Assembly: GCA_021647535.1 (NCBI GenBank) | Contig: JAKIUO010000019.1 | Coordinates: 1 to 22,266, forward strand | Direction of reading: 5' to 3' | DNA: 22,266 nt | Source: Hyphomicrobiaceae bacterium | Lineage (GTDB): Bacteria; Pseudomonadota; Alphaproteobacteria; Rhizobiales; JAKIUO01 | Shown here: positions 14,813 through 22,266 of the stretch, piece after piece | Position numbering within the stretch: position 1 is the first letter of the stretch | How the letters are laid out: the number at the start of each line of letters is the position of its first letter | The notes under the pieces: model-generated | The model's database searches: none | Told to the model about the DNA's origin: nothing | The model's input: only the letters and a program-made list of their open reading frames with translations | Made by a program: the position numbers and the translations under genes

Positions 14813-15916
14813 ATGCCAAGAAGCCAGTTCGAGATTATCGAGGGAGGACATATGGACAAGGAAAAAGCAATTGATGCGGCGTTGTCGCAGATCGAGAGGG
14901 CTTTTGGTAAAGGCTCGATCATGCGCCTTGGTGAGAATAAGGTTTTGGAGATAGAATCTATTCCCTCAGGGTCACTGGGCCTTGATATTGCTCTTGGCAT
15001 AGGCGGTTTGCCGCGTGGGCGGGTGATCGAAATTTACGGACCTGAATCATCAGGAAAGACCACATTGGCCTTGCATATTGTTGCCGAAGCGCAAAAAATG
15101 GGTGGGACATGCGGGTTCATCGATGCAGAACATGCCCTTGATCCGGTCTATGCCAAAAAGCTTGGGGTTGACACGGATAATCTGCTCATCGCCCAACCCG
15201 ATACTGGAGAGCAGGGCCTTGAAATAACCGATACGCTGGTGCGCTCAGGTGCTCTTGATATTGTTGTGATTGATAGTGTTGCAGCTCTTACGCCCAAAGC
15301 CGAACTTGAAGGCGAGATGGGTGATAGTTTGCCAGGATTGCAGGCGCGTTTGATGAGCCAGGCCTTGCGCAAGCTGACCGGTTCTATTTCAAAATCCAAT
15401 ACAATGGTGATTTTCATCAATCAGATCAGGCACAAGATTGGTGTGATGTTTGGTAGCCCGGAAACCACAACAGGCGGCAATGCTCTTAAATTTTATGCCT
15501 CTGTTCGTCTCGATATCCGGCGTATTTGCCAGATCAAGGACCGTGATGAGGTGATTGGCAATCAGACCCGTGTGAAAGTCGTAAAGAACAAGGTGGCTCC
15601 GCCGTTTCGTCAGGTTGAATTTGATATCATGTATGGCGAAGGCATTTCCAAACTGGGCGAGATCATTGATCTGGGCGTCAAGGCTGGGATTGTTGAAAAG
15701 TCTGGTTCTTGGTATTCTTATGATAGCCAAAGGGTTGGACAGGGACGTGAAAATGCCAAAGGGTTTTTACGTCAAAACCCTGAAATGTGCGCAGAAATAG
15801 AACGGGCCGTCAGAAAAAATGCGGGTCTTGTTGTCGAAGAGATGCCTGCCGATGAAATCGCCAAGGAGAAGAAAGCTGATAAAAAAGCAGCAAAGGATCT
15901 TGATAAGGCAGGATAA
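14813..15916 (+). CDS. recA: Recombinase RecA
   Basis: A 367-aa cytoplasmic ATP-dependent strand-exchange protein, coprotease for LexA and central to homologous recombination. The frame is open back to 14744, but homologues start about ten residues before the conserved DKxKAxDAALSQIERxFGKGSIM, which matches the ATG at 14813. A second ATG at 14852 has the stronger Shine-Dalgarno (GGGAGGA) and may also be used. The Walker A motif GPESSGKT covers residues 76-83; LVVID-like Walker B (LDIVVIDSVAAL) and loop L2 (GSPETTTGGNALKFYASVR) are intact. The C-terminus ends in an acidic/lysine tail. A likely LexA box lies upstream and a strong hairpin downstream, so it seems to be its own transcription unit. 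Confidence 0.97.
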   Translation: MPRSQFEIIEGGHMDKEKAIDAALSQIERAFGKGSIMRLGENKVLEIESIPSGSLGLDIALGIGGLPRGRVIEIYGPESSGKTTLALHIVAEAQKMGGTCGFIDAEHALDPVYAKKLGVDTDNLLIAQPDTGEQGLEITDTLVRSGALDIVVIDSVAALTPKAELEGEMGDSLPGLQARLMSQALRKLTGSISKSNTMVIFINQIRHKIGVMFGSPETTTGGNALKFYASVRLDIRRICQIKDRDEVIGNQTRVKVVKNKVAPPFRQVEFDIMYGEGISKLGEIIDLGVKAGIVEKSGSWYSYDSQRVGQGRENAKGFLRQNPEMCAEIERAVRKNAGLVVEEMPADEIAKEKKADKKAAKDLDKAG

Positions 15917-15971
15917 GAGGTGAAACGGGCTGTAGAGTGTAGGTGTCGAACTGAGCATTTATATTTTGACA

Positions 15972-16006
15972 AGAGCACCACTTCGCCCAAAGCGGAGTGG
16001 TGCTCT
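15972..16006 (+). terminator. Strong hairpin after recA
   Basis: AGAGCACCACTTCGC and GCGGAGTGGTGCTCT form a 15-bp stem with one G-T pair and a CCAAA loop, 55 bases after the recA stop. The following bases (GTTCGTTTG) are only moderately T-rich, so it is a probable rather than a textbook intrinsic terminator. Confidence 0.7.
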
Positions 16007-16034
16007 GTTCGTTTGCAAAGGGAAAGCGTCGAAA

Positions 16035-16220
16035 ATGAATAAGCCAGTTGGAACGCAATATGCTCTAAGCTGGACAGGTCAGGCAGAGGATTGTAAAACG
16101 TCATGTAAGGACGATCTGTTGCCAGAGGTCCAATTCGACAAATTGTTTTGGAGCAAGGTGTCGTATGATTTTGAGCGCTCCACCAGCCTTAGACAGACAT
16201 TCAACGCAAGACAGAAATGA
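16035..16220 (+). CDS. Possible 61-aa upstream ORF overlapping the alaS start
   Basis: An ATG at 16035 with GGGA about ten bases upstream opens 61 codons whose TGA overlaps the alaS ATG as ATGA. The product resembles nothing that I know (two Cys and two Trp, no signal or repeat). alaS lacks a clear Shine-Dalgarno of its own, so translational coupling is conceivable. Chance is the default explanation. Confidence 0.2.
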   Translation: MNKPVGTQYALSWTGQAEDCKTSCKDDLLPEVQFDKLFWSKVSYDFERSTSLRQTFNARQK

Positions 16221-18925
16221 GCCAAATGACAGGTGTCAACGAGATACGTACAGGGTTTCTGGAATTTTTCGGTGCTAATGGTCACGAGATCGTGCGCTCA
16301 GGATCGCTTGTGCCTAGTAATGATCCAACCTTGATGTTCACAAATGCCGGGATGGTGCCCTTTAAAAACCTTTTTACAGGCATGGAAACAAGAGACTATG
16401 CGCGCGCCACATCAGCCCAGAAATGTGTGCGGGCCGGTGGCAAGCATAATGATTTGGATAATGTTGGCTTTACGGTACGTCATCATACTTTTTTTGAAAT
16501 GATGGGCAATTTCTCCTTTGGCGATTACTTCAAGGGGGATGCCATCGAATTCGCCTGGCAGCTCATTACCAAAGAGTTCGGCATCAACAAGGACAAATTG
16601 CTGGTGACAGTATTTGTTGATGATGACGAAGCTTTTGACATCTGGAAAAAAATAACCGGCTTTGCCGATCAGCGTATTATCAGAATTGCTACCAGCGATA
16701 ATTTCTGGTCCATGGGAGAAACAGGGCCTTGTGGTCCCTGCTCGGAAATTTTCTATGATCATGGTGCTCATATTCCTGGTGGTCCCCCTGGATCTCCCGA
16801 TGAAGATGGTGATCGTTTTGTCGAGATCTGGAATCTGGTATTCATGCAATATGAGCAGATTTCCAAAGACAAGCGCATTAATCTGCCAAAGCCATCAATC
16901 GATACCGGTATGGGACTGGAGCGCATGGCGGCCGTCATGCAGGGCACAAATGATAATTATCAAACCGATTTGTTCAAGGCTTTGATCAATGCATCGGTTG
17001 AAGCGTCTGGTGTCGATGCCAAAGGGGATCACAATATTTCGCATCGCGTGATCGCGGATCATTTGCGCTCTTGCAGTTTCCTGATTGCTGATGGCGTATT
17101 ACCGTCAAATGAAGGGCGAGGATATGTGCTGCGCCGCATCATGCGTCGCGCCATGCGTCATGGCAACCTTCTAGGTGTCAGCGAACCCCTGTTTTACAAG
17201 CTGTTGCCAGCGCTCGTCAAAGAAATGGGAGAGGCCTATCCTGAATTGGTACGGGCGCGTGCTTTGATCAGCGAAACCCTGCAATTGGAAGAGGTTCGTT
17301 TTCGCAAAACTCTTGATCGTGGTATCAGCCTGCTTGAAGAGGAAGCTGGAAACTTTAAAAAGGGCGATGTGCTGGCGGGTGAAGTGGCCTTCAAGCTTTA
17401 TGATACTTATGGTTTTCCGCTCGATTTGACGCAAGATGCCCTGAAAGACAGGGGGGTATCTGTTGATGTCGCCGGTTTTGACAAGGCTATGGAAAAACAG
17501 CGCGCCGAGGCCCGCAAAGGATGGGCCGGTTCTGGCGATGCAGCTACCGAACAGATATGGCTTGAGCTACGTGAAAAATTGGGGGCAACCGAATTTTTGG
17601 GTTATTCGACGGAAAGCGCTTTGGGGACGATTTCAGTTTTGCTCAAAAATGGCAAAAGCTGTGAGGCGCTCACTAAGGGGGATGAAGGTTACCTTATTGC
17701 CAGTCAAACGCCTTTTTACGGTGAATCGGGGGGGCAAGCCGGTGATCGAGGTGTGATTACCGGTGAAGGAGGGGCGCGTTTCCTTGTTACGGATTGCCTG
17801 AAAAAACCAGGCGAATTACTCGTTCATTACGGCACAGTCGAAAGTGGTCACTTCGAAACCGGCCAAGACATTGAACTTGCCATAGATCCATCGTTGCGGG
17901 CCGCGACCAAGGCCAACCATTCAGCAACTCACCTTTTGCACAAAGCCTTGCGCCTCGTCCTTGGCGATCATGTGACACAAAAAGGCTCGTTGGTCAGTGG
18001 GGATCGTTTGCGTTTTGACTTCTCTCACCCCAAGGCCGTTGACAAGGGCGAACTTGAAAAAGTCGAAAATATAACCAATCAGATTATTTTGCAAAACTCA
18101 TCTGTGAGCACAAGGTTGATGGGACAGGATGAAGCTATTGAAGCGGGAGCGATGGCTTTGTTTGGTGAAAAATACGGAGAGGAAGTGCGGGTTGTTGCTA
18201 TGGGAACGGGGGACGGTGCAAGGCTTCAACCATCCACGTCCTCTGACTTGCCTTTTTCTGTAGAGCTTTGCGGCGGCACACATGTCACGCGCACTGGCGA
18301 TATTGGTCTGGTGAAAATAATCTCCGAAAGTGCGGTTGGCGCAGGGGTGCGTCGTATCGAGGCTTTGAGCGGCAATGGTGCGCGTTATTATCTTGGCGAA
18401 CAGGATCAGCGGGTCAAAGAAGTCGCTGATTTATTAAAAACGACAGGTGAAGCACTCCCTGAACGGTTGCGATCCCTGCTTGATGAGCGCAAGAGCCTCG
18501 AAAAAGCACTGGCAGAAGCCAAGCGCAAGCTGGCCATGGGAGGGGGCGCAGGAGCAAAGGCGCAAGCCGATCCTCTTTCGATAGGAGATGTTAAATTTAT
18601 CGGGCGCAAGCTTGTTGGGATCTCGCCAAAAGATTTGCGCGGCCTTGTCGATGAGGACAAGCAGCAGATTGGTTCGGGCATTGTCGCGATTGTGACCACT
18701 ACAGATGAAGGCAAAGCGGGTTTGTCCGTTGGCATTACCAAAGACCTTACCGATCAATATGATGCGGTTGATCTGGTCAAAGTGGGCTCAAGTGCGCTTG
18801 GTGGCAAAGGCGGGGGAGGGCGACGCGATATGGCCCAGGCTGGAGGGCCAGATGGCTCCAAAGCCGCTGAGGCTCTGGTTGCCATTGAGAAGAGAATAGC
18901 TGAACTGATTGGAGATCGCGTATGA
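16217..18925 (+). CDS. alaS: Alanyl-tRNA synthetase
   Basis: A 902-aa cytoplasmic enzyme that charges tRNA-Ala. The start at 16217 is kept; a second ATG at 16226 (MTGVNEIR) is equally possible, and neither has a clear Shine-Dalgarno. The class II aminoacylation core (motif 1 region GSLVPSNDPTLMFTNAGMVP, motif 2 NVGFTVRHHTFFEMMGNFS) is followed by the tRNA-recognition helices. The editing domain has the zinc residues His568 and His572 (HSATH) and Cys685 and His689 (CGGTH). The C-Ala/DHHA1 part ends with GGGGRRDMAQAGG. The length is normal for the family. It follows recA after a strong hairpin and overlaps the K+ channel start by four bases (ATGA), so both are probably on one mRNA. Confidence 0.97.
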   Translation: MSQMTGVNEIRTGFLEFFGANGHEIVRSGSLVPSNDPTLMFTNAGMVPFKNLFTGMETRDYARATSAQKCVRAGGKHNDLDNVGFTVRHHTFFEMMGNFSFGDYFKGDAIEFAWQLITKEFGINKDKLLVTVFVDDDEAFDIWKKITGFADQRIIRIATSDNFWSMGETGPCGPCSEIFYDHGAHIPGGPPGSPDEDGDRFVEIWNLVFMQYEQISKDKRINLPKPSIDTGMGLERMAAVMQGTNDNYQTDLFKALINASVEASGVDAKGDHNISHRVIADHLRSCSFLIADGVLPSNEGRGYVLRRIMRRAMRHGNLLGVSEPLFYKLLPALVKEMGEAYPELVRARALISETLQLEEVRFRKTLDRGISLLEEEAGNFKKGDVLAGEVAFKLYDTYGFPLDLTQDALKDRGVSVDVAGFDKAMEKQRAEARKGWAGSGDAATEQIWLELREKLGATEFLGYSTESALGTISVLLKNGKSCEALTKGDEGYLIASQTPFYGESGGQAGDRGVITGEGGARFLVTDCLKKPGELLVHYGTVESGHFETGQDIELAIDPSLRAATKANHSATHLLHKALRLVLGDHVTQKGSLVSGDRLRFDFSHPKAVDKGELEKVENITNQIILQNSSVSTRLMGQDEAIEAGAMALFGEKYGEEVRVVAMGTGDGARLQPSTSSDLPFSVELCGGTHVTRTGDIGLVKIISESAVGAGVRRIEALSGNGARYYLGEQDQRVKEVADLLKTTGEALPERLRSLLDERKSLEKALAEAKRKLAMGGGAGAKAQADPLSIGDVKFIGRKLVGISPKDLRGLVDEDKQQIGSGIVAIVTTTDEGKAGLSVGITKDLTDQYDAVDLVKVGSSALGGKGGGGRRDMAQAGGPDGSKAAEALVAIEKRIAELIGDRV

Positions 18926-20133
18926 AATATGCCAATGAGGTTCCCCAATCTCGTTGGCTAAGGCTGCGCAAACGCGTTTTTGAAATTCTTGAAAGTGGTC
19001 GCGAGCGAGATCGGGTCCGGCACTATTTTGATAATTTTTTGATCAGCCTTATTGTTTTGAATATCATCGCCTTTGCTGCTGAAACCGTGCCGTCGCTACA
19101 TGCCAGATGGCATGTCGAGTTTTATCGCTTCGAGCTGTTTTCCGTTGCTATATTCACGATCGAATATATTGCCCGCATATGGGCGGGTGTTGAGGTGCCG
19201 TTCCTCAAGCGTATGTCCCCGTTGAAAGCCAGGGTGAAATTTGCTCTGCGGCCCTTTTTGATCATTGATTTACTGGCTATTCTGCCCTTTTATCTGAGCT
19301 TTGTGCACCCTATTTTCGATTTGCGGGTCTTGCGTATGTTGCGCATCCTCCGCTTTTTAAAACTGGCCCGTTATTCTCCAGCCCTGCATACGCTGATGAA
19401 GGTCATCTCTAATGAAAGACGGGCGCTTATGGGAGCGCTCATTCTCACTTTGACCATGCTTTTATTTGCTTCAACCGGCATTTACTTCCTCGAAAAAGAC
19501 GTGGTTGATACGCCCTTTAGCTCGGTTCCGGCCGCAGCTTGGTGGGGGATGGCAACTTTGACGACGGTTGGCTATGGCGATATTACGCCGGTCACGACAC
19601 TTGGTAAAATTTTTGGATCAATGGTCATGCTGGTGGGCCTTGGCCTGTTTGCCTTGCCGATTGCCATCATTTCCACCGGCTTTGCCCAGGAATCTTCGCG
19701 GCGCGATTTTGTCGTCACATGGTCGTTGCTCTCTCGTATTCCCCTGTTTTCGCAGCTCAATGGAAAATCTATTGCTGAACTCATGAACTATTTGCAAGCT
19801 CATACCTATCCGCCGAACTGGGAAGTGATCCGGGCCGAAGATCGCGGCGCATCCATGTTTTTTATTGCCAGCGGCGAGGTGCTTGTCGAGCGTCCCGAGG
19901 GGGCGGCGACATTATATGCCGGTGACTTTTTTGGTGAAATCGCCATGATCGAACAAGAGCCCTCTGAGTTCACCTACAGCACATTGACTTCGACTAAAAT
20001 ATTGGAGCTGAGTGGCGATGATTATTTGCGGCTTTGTCGGGCTGAACCAGAAATTTGCGATCATATTGGGGCCGTAGCTATTGCCCGTCAGTACGCACGA
20101 AAAAGAGGGCAGTCTGAGCCCTCAGGGATATAA
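18922..20133 (+). CDS. Voltage-sensor, cyclic-nucleotide-binding-type K+ channel (MlotiK1-like)
   Basis: A 403-aa inner-membrane channel subunit expected to form tetramers. Six TM segments (S1-S6) span ~36-255. S4 carries Arg135, Arg138, Arg141, Arg144, Lys147 and Arg150 at every third position, and the pore has the K+ filter TVGYGD (215-220). Residues ~272-390 are a cNMP-binding fold with the phosphate-binding-cassette start FFGEIAM (336-342). The usual cassette Arg is missing: where MlotiK1 has PRSAT this protein has PSEFT (Ser348), so cyclic nucleotide binding is uncertain. ATG at 18922 overlaps the alaS stop by four bases, indicating coupled translation. The gene ends 23 bases from the stop of the convergent protease. 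The family call is firm; the ligand is not. Confidence 0.9.
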   Translation: MKYANEVPQSRWLRLRKRVFEILESGRERDRVRHYFDNFLISLIVLNIIAFAAETVPSLHARWHVEFYRFELFSVAIFTIEYIARIWAGVEVPFLKRMSPLKARVKFALRPFLIIDLLAILPFYLSFVHPIFDLRVLRMLRILRFLKLARYSPALHTLMKVISNERRALMGALILTLTMLLFASTGIYFLEKDVVDTPFSSVPAAAWWGMATLTTVGYGDITPVTTLGKIFGSMVMLVGLGLFALPIAIISTGFAQESSRRDFVVTWSLLSRIPLFSQLNGKSIAELMNYLQAHTYPPNWEVIRAEDRGASMFFIASGEVLVERPEGAATLYAGDFFGEIAMIEQEPSEFTYSTLTSTKILELSGDDYLRLCRAEPEICDHIGAVAIARQYARKRGQSEPSGI

Positions 20134-20156
20134 AGAACCCCAATAAATCTGTTGAA

Positions 20157-21476
20157 TTATGGCTGTTTGGCGAGAGGAGGAAGTCGGTTCTTTTCATAGC
20201 CAGCCGATGTTTTGATTGAGGAGAGGGGGGCCTCTTTTCTTTTTTCCAGAGCTAATAAGGTCTGTCTTGTGGCAAGACCGGTCGAGGCTCTGTTCAGTCG
20301 TTTTTCAAAGGCTTTAATGGCAGCTGATGTACGTGCACCATAAATACCGTCAATGGTACCAAGATAAAGACCACGTTCCTTGAGTGCGATTTGCAATCTT
20401 TTTAATTCGAACCTGTTGGTGATGATTTTTGCCTGTTGCAGAAATGCAATTTTGCGCGAAAACGCGCCAGCACTGACACCGGTATTGGCAATGGTTTTAA
20501 ACCGGGTACGCCGCAGGATACGACCATTTTTGACAATAATTTCGCGTTGTTGGTAGGTTCCCACATTGATGCCGACAACAACGGGACCTCGGGGGGTATC
20601 CATTAATAAGGGGGAGCCGGAAGAGGCTTCACCCGTATCGCATTGATGCAGGATTAATGAGCGCGGGGATGAAAAATGCTTTTTGATGCTTTTCCAGGAG
20701 AGGCCGCCAAAGTTGCGGTGTATGGAGCACGAACGCGAATAGGCGATCTGCCAGTTCCGATAATCCATATGATAGGCAACCTGAAAAACTTTTTTGTTGC
20801 GAGCAGCCGCTTCAAGTTTCACAAGGGAAAGCGGAAGCGTTTTCAACCAGCTGTTTCGACAGGCGGGTTGTGCCAGCCTTATTATGGCCCAGTCACGGGC
20901 GGCGCCAATAGGGGGTTTGCGATTGAGCCGAGTGGTCCCGGCAATGATATATTGTCGAGACAAGGAACTGCGATAGCCCGCCATTCTTGAATAAAGCTGG
21001 CGTTTTCGTCCTTTGGTCTTCAGCTTGAATAAAAAAGATGAAATGTAAAGCTTGCTTCTTTTGCGACGGCCAAACAGGCAATGAGAGGCAGTGGCAATGA
21101 TATCTGGACCAACGCAAAAAGCGGTGCACAAAACATTCGTCCTTGGATTGTGTAATAAGCCTATGGAGCGATCCAGCTTATTGTAGGTTCTTGGCAGGTT
21201 TTTGCGTTGATCTTTGCCAAAAACGGCAACAGGCACAATGAAATTATGATTTTCGTTCACAATAGATTGATGTAGCTGATGAGAGGAATGGGGAAAAACC
21301 GGCAAAGAGTGAGCCTTGTCAAGCCAGGACGCCAAGAACAAAAATATCAATGTGAGAACAGATAAATTGATTGTATTGATGAGCGTAGAACCGTTTTTGT
21401 TCTGCAATATCTGTCTATTATGATCAGGCAGATCAAAGAGCTTTCTTGAGAAAGTCTGTCTCGTTTGCAGGACCAC
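20157..21476 (-). CDS. Trypsin-like serine protease with C-terminal PG-binding domain
   Basis: A 439-aa exported protein. The start is GTG at 21476, with AAGGA about nine bases upstream. A single TM/signal-anchor lies at ~33-52. The chymotrypsin-fold domain (~78-310) shows His132 (ATASHC), Asp195 (RDWAIIRL) and Ser286 in EASSGSPLL, with a Cys117/Cys133 pair bracketing the His. The GxSGSP form resembles the glutamyl-endopeptidase/V8-like branch more than trypsin itself. Residues ~355-415 are a PG_binding_1-like domain (RLQIALKERGLYLGTIDGIYG), so the protease is probably held at the cell wall. The substrate is unknown. It is divergent from the degP-like gene, with ~190 bases between, and convergent with the K+ channel. 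Confidence 0.85.
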   Translation of the reverse strand: MVLQTRQTFSRKLFDLPDHNRQILQNKNGSTLINTINLSVLTLIFLFLASWLDKAHSLPVFPHSSHQLHQSIVNENHNFIVPVAVFGKDQRKNLPRTYNKLDRSIGLLHNPRTNVLCTAFCVGPDIIATASHCLFGRRKRSKLYISSFLFKLKTKGRKRQLYSRMAGYRSSLSRQYIIAGTTRLNRKPPIGAARDWAIIRLAQPACRNSWLKTLPLSLVKLEAAARNKKVFQVAYHMDYRNWQIAYSRSCSIHRNFGGLSWKSIKKHFSSPRSLILHQCDTGEASSGSPLLMDTPRGPVVVGINVGTYQQREIIVKNGRILRRTRFKTIANTGVSAGAFSRKIAFLQQAKIITNRFELKRLQIALKERGLYLGTIDGIYGARTSAAIKAFEKRLNRASTGLATRQTLLALEKRKEAPLSSIKTSAGYEKNRLPPLAKQP

Positions 21477-21530
21477 GATGTGTATTCCTTTTAAATTAGC
21501 TCTTAAATGATAAAAAGTCTCGGCTGCTGG

Positions 21531-21559
21531 TTGAGATTTCCCTTATATTACCATATTTT
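21531..21559 (+). promoter_or_regulatory. Candidate sigma-70-type promoter of the degP-like gene
   Basis: TTGAGA (21531-21536) and TATTTT (21554-21559) are separated by exactly 17 bases, matching the -35 and -10 at five and four of six positions. It would give a leader of about 95-100 bases before the ATG at 21664. An extra AT-run (TATATATA, ~21596-21604) lies downstream. No clear RpoE or RpoH motif was recognised. Confidence 0.35.
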
Positions 21560-21663
21560 AATCTCGTGGGAAGTGCATCTTGGCACCACAATTACTATAT
21601 ATATTTCCAGCAAAGATGAAAACGCCATTTTAACCGCCACACAAAGAGGATAACTGGATAAAT

Positions 21664-22266
21664 ATGGAATCTATCATTTCAAAAGGAATGAACAGCAAAA
21701 AACGCGGACTGCTCGCAACATCATTGGTTGTCGGGCTGGGTGCGCTTGGCGCTGTGACATTTACAGACAGTCCCTCGGCCAACGCCCAGTTGACTGATAA
21801 TCGCAGGATTGCAGAATTGGGCAATGCGCCCATGAGTTTTGCTGACCTTGTCGAGCGGGTTCGCCCCGCTGTTGTCAGCATTTATGTAAAAGGCACGACC
21901 AAAATTAATCGAAAGCGCGACCGTAAGGGCAGAAAACCCAGCGTGCCAAAAGGCCATCCTTTGGAGAAGTTTTTCAAAGATTTTGGGGGGGCACGACCTA
22001 AATCACGCCCCATGCGGGCTCAGGGATCTGGCTTTATCATCTCGCCCGATGGCTATGTTGTGACCAATAATCATGTGGTGCGCAATGCCGATGAGATCAA
22101 GATTGCCCTCAATAATGGCAAGCGTCTGGAAGCCGAATTGATCGGCACTGACCAGCGTACCGATATTGCACTTTTGAAGATCAAGAAAAAGGGCACCTAT
22201 CAATCCGTGCGCTTCGCCACTAAAGAAGCCCGGGTCGGTGACTGGGTGCTGGCGATTGGCAACCCG
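21664..22266 (+). CDS. Periplasmic DegP/HtrA-type serine protease, N-terminal part (runs off right edge)
   Basis: The first 201 codons of a Do-like protease/chaperone that degrades misfolded envelope proteins. ATG at 21664 is used; ATG at 21688 has AAGGA directly abutting it and is too close. A signal peptide with a KKRG n-region ends near SANAQ (residue 41). The protease domain begins around residue 55 and shows the GSGFIISPDGYVVTNNHVV block with His137, and TDIALLKI with Asp167. The Ser motif and PDZ domains lie beyond the edge. A Lys/Arg-rich insert (~79-115) sits before the GSGF block, in the region of the LA loop. It is divergent from the PG-binding serine protease gene. Confidence 0.93.
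   Translation, partial: MESIISKGMNSKKRGLLATSLVVGLGALGAVTFTDSPSANAQLTDNRRIAELGNAPMSFADLVERVRPAVVSIYVKGTTKINRKRDRKGRKPSVPKGHPLEKFFKDFGGARPKSRPMRAQGSGFIISPDGYVVTNNHVVRNADEIKIALNNGKRLEAELIGTDQRTDIALLKIKKKGTYQSVRFATKEARVGDWVLAIGNP

Overview
The window looks like the chromosome of an alphaproteobacterium, most likely of the Hyphomicrobiales (Rhizobiales) type and probably marine. Support: the gene order cckA - recA - alaS, a near-consensus GAAC-N7-GAAC type SOS box before recA, a DUF459-type SGNH protein, an L,D-transpeptidase with the usual alphaproteobacterial C-terminal module, a fused DctQ-DctM TRAP permease, and an MlotiK1-like cyclic-nucleotide-gated K+ channel. The placement comes from gene content read by eye; no database search was run.

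Layout. 1-2.6 kb: the start of an IS1380-like transposase running off the left edge, a secreted Cys-rich protein with a Lys-rich 11-residue repeat tail, and a DUF459/SGNH-like protein, all on the minus strand. 2.7-4.8 kb: an MltB-type lytic transglycosylase (minus), divergent from a small two-TM membrane protein (plus). 4.8-6.0 kb: a Tat-exported TRAP solute-binding protein preceded by 17-bp tandem repeats and a perfect 17-bp palindrome. 6.5-8.7 kb: a 716-aa L,D-transpeptidase with a very basic tract. 9.2-11.2 kb: the TRAP DctQM permease, converging on a small lipoprotein. 12.0-20.1 kb: core genes cckA, recA, alaS and a K+ channel whose start overlaps the alaS stop. 20.2-22.3 kb: a trypsin-like protease with a peptidoglycan-binding domain (minus), divergent from a degP/htrA gene cut by the right edge.

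How the genes fit together. The core block joins cell-cycle signalling (CckA), recombination/SOS (RecA) and translation (AlaS). The flanks are mostly envelope functions: three proteins carry PG_binding_1-like domains (lytic transglycosylase, L,D-transpeptidase, serine protease) and a periplasmic DegP-type protease is also present. The TRAP solute-binding protein and its permease probably form one organic-acid (possibly 2-oxoacid) importer, although they lie about 3.2 kb apart with the L,D-transpeptidase and a palindromic element between them.

The least ordinary content is non-coding. Three unrelated, non-autonomous, MITE-like long palindromes (158, 237 and 168 bp) sit between genes; one has an 11-bp perfect terminal inverted repeat and an apparent 4-bp target duplication, and a solo copy of its end lies at 1161-1193. 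Several perfect 15-17 bp tandem duplications lie beside genes or elements. No tRNA, rRNA or CRISPR array was seen, and I found no convincing wholly new multi-gene system.
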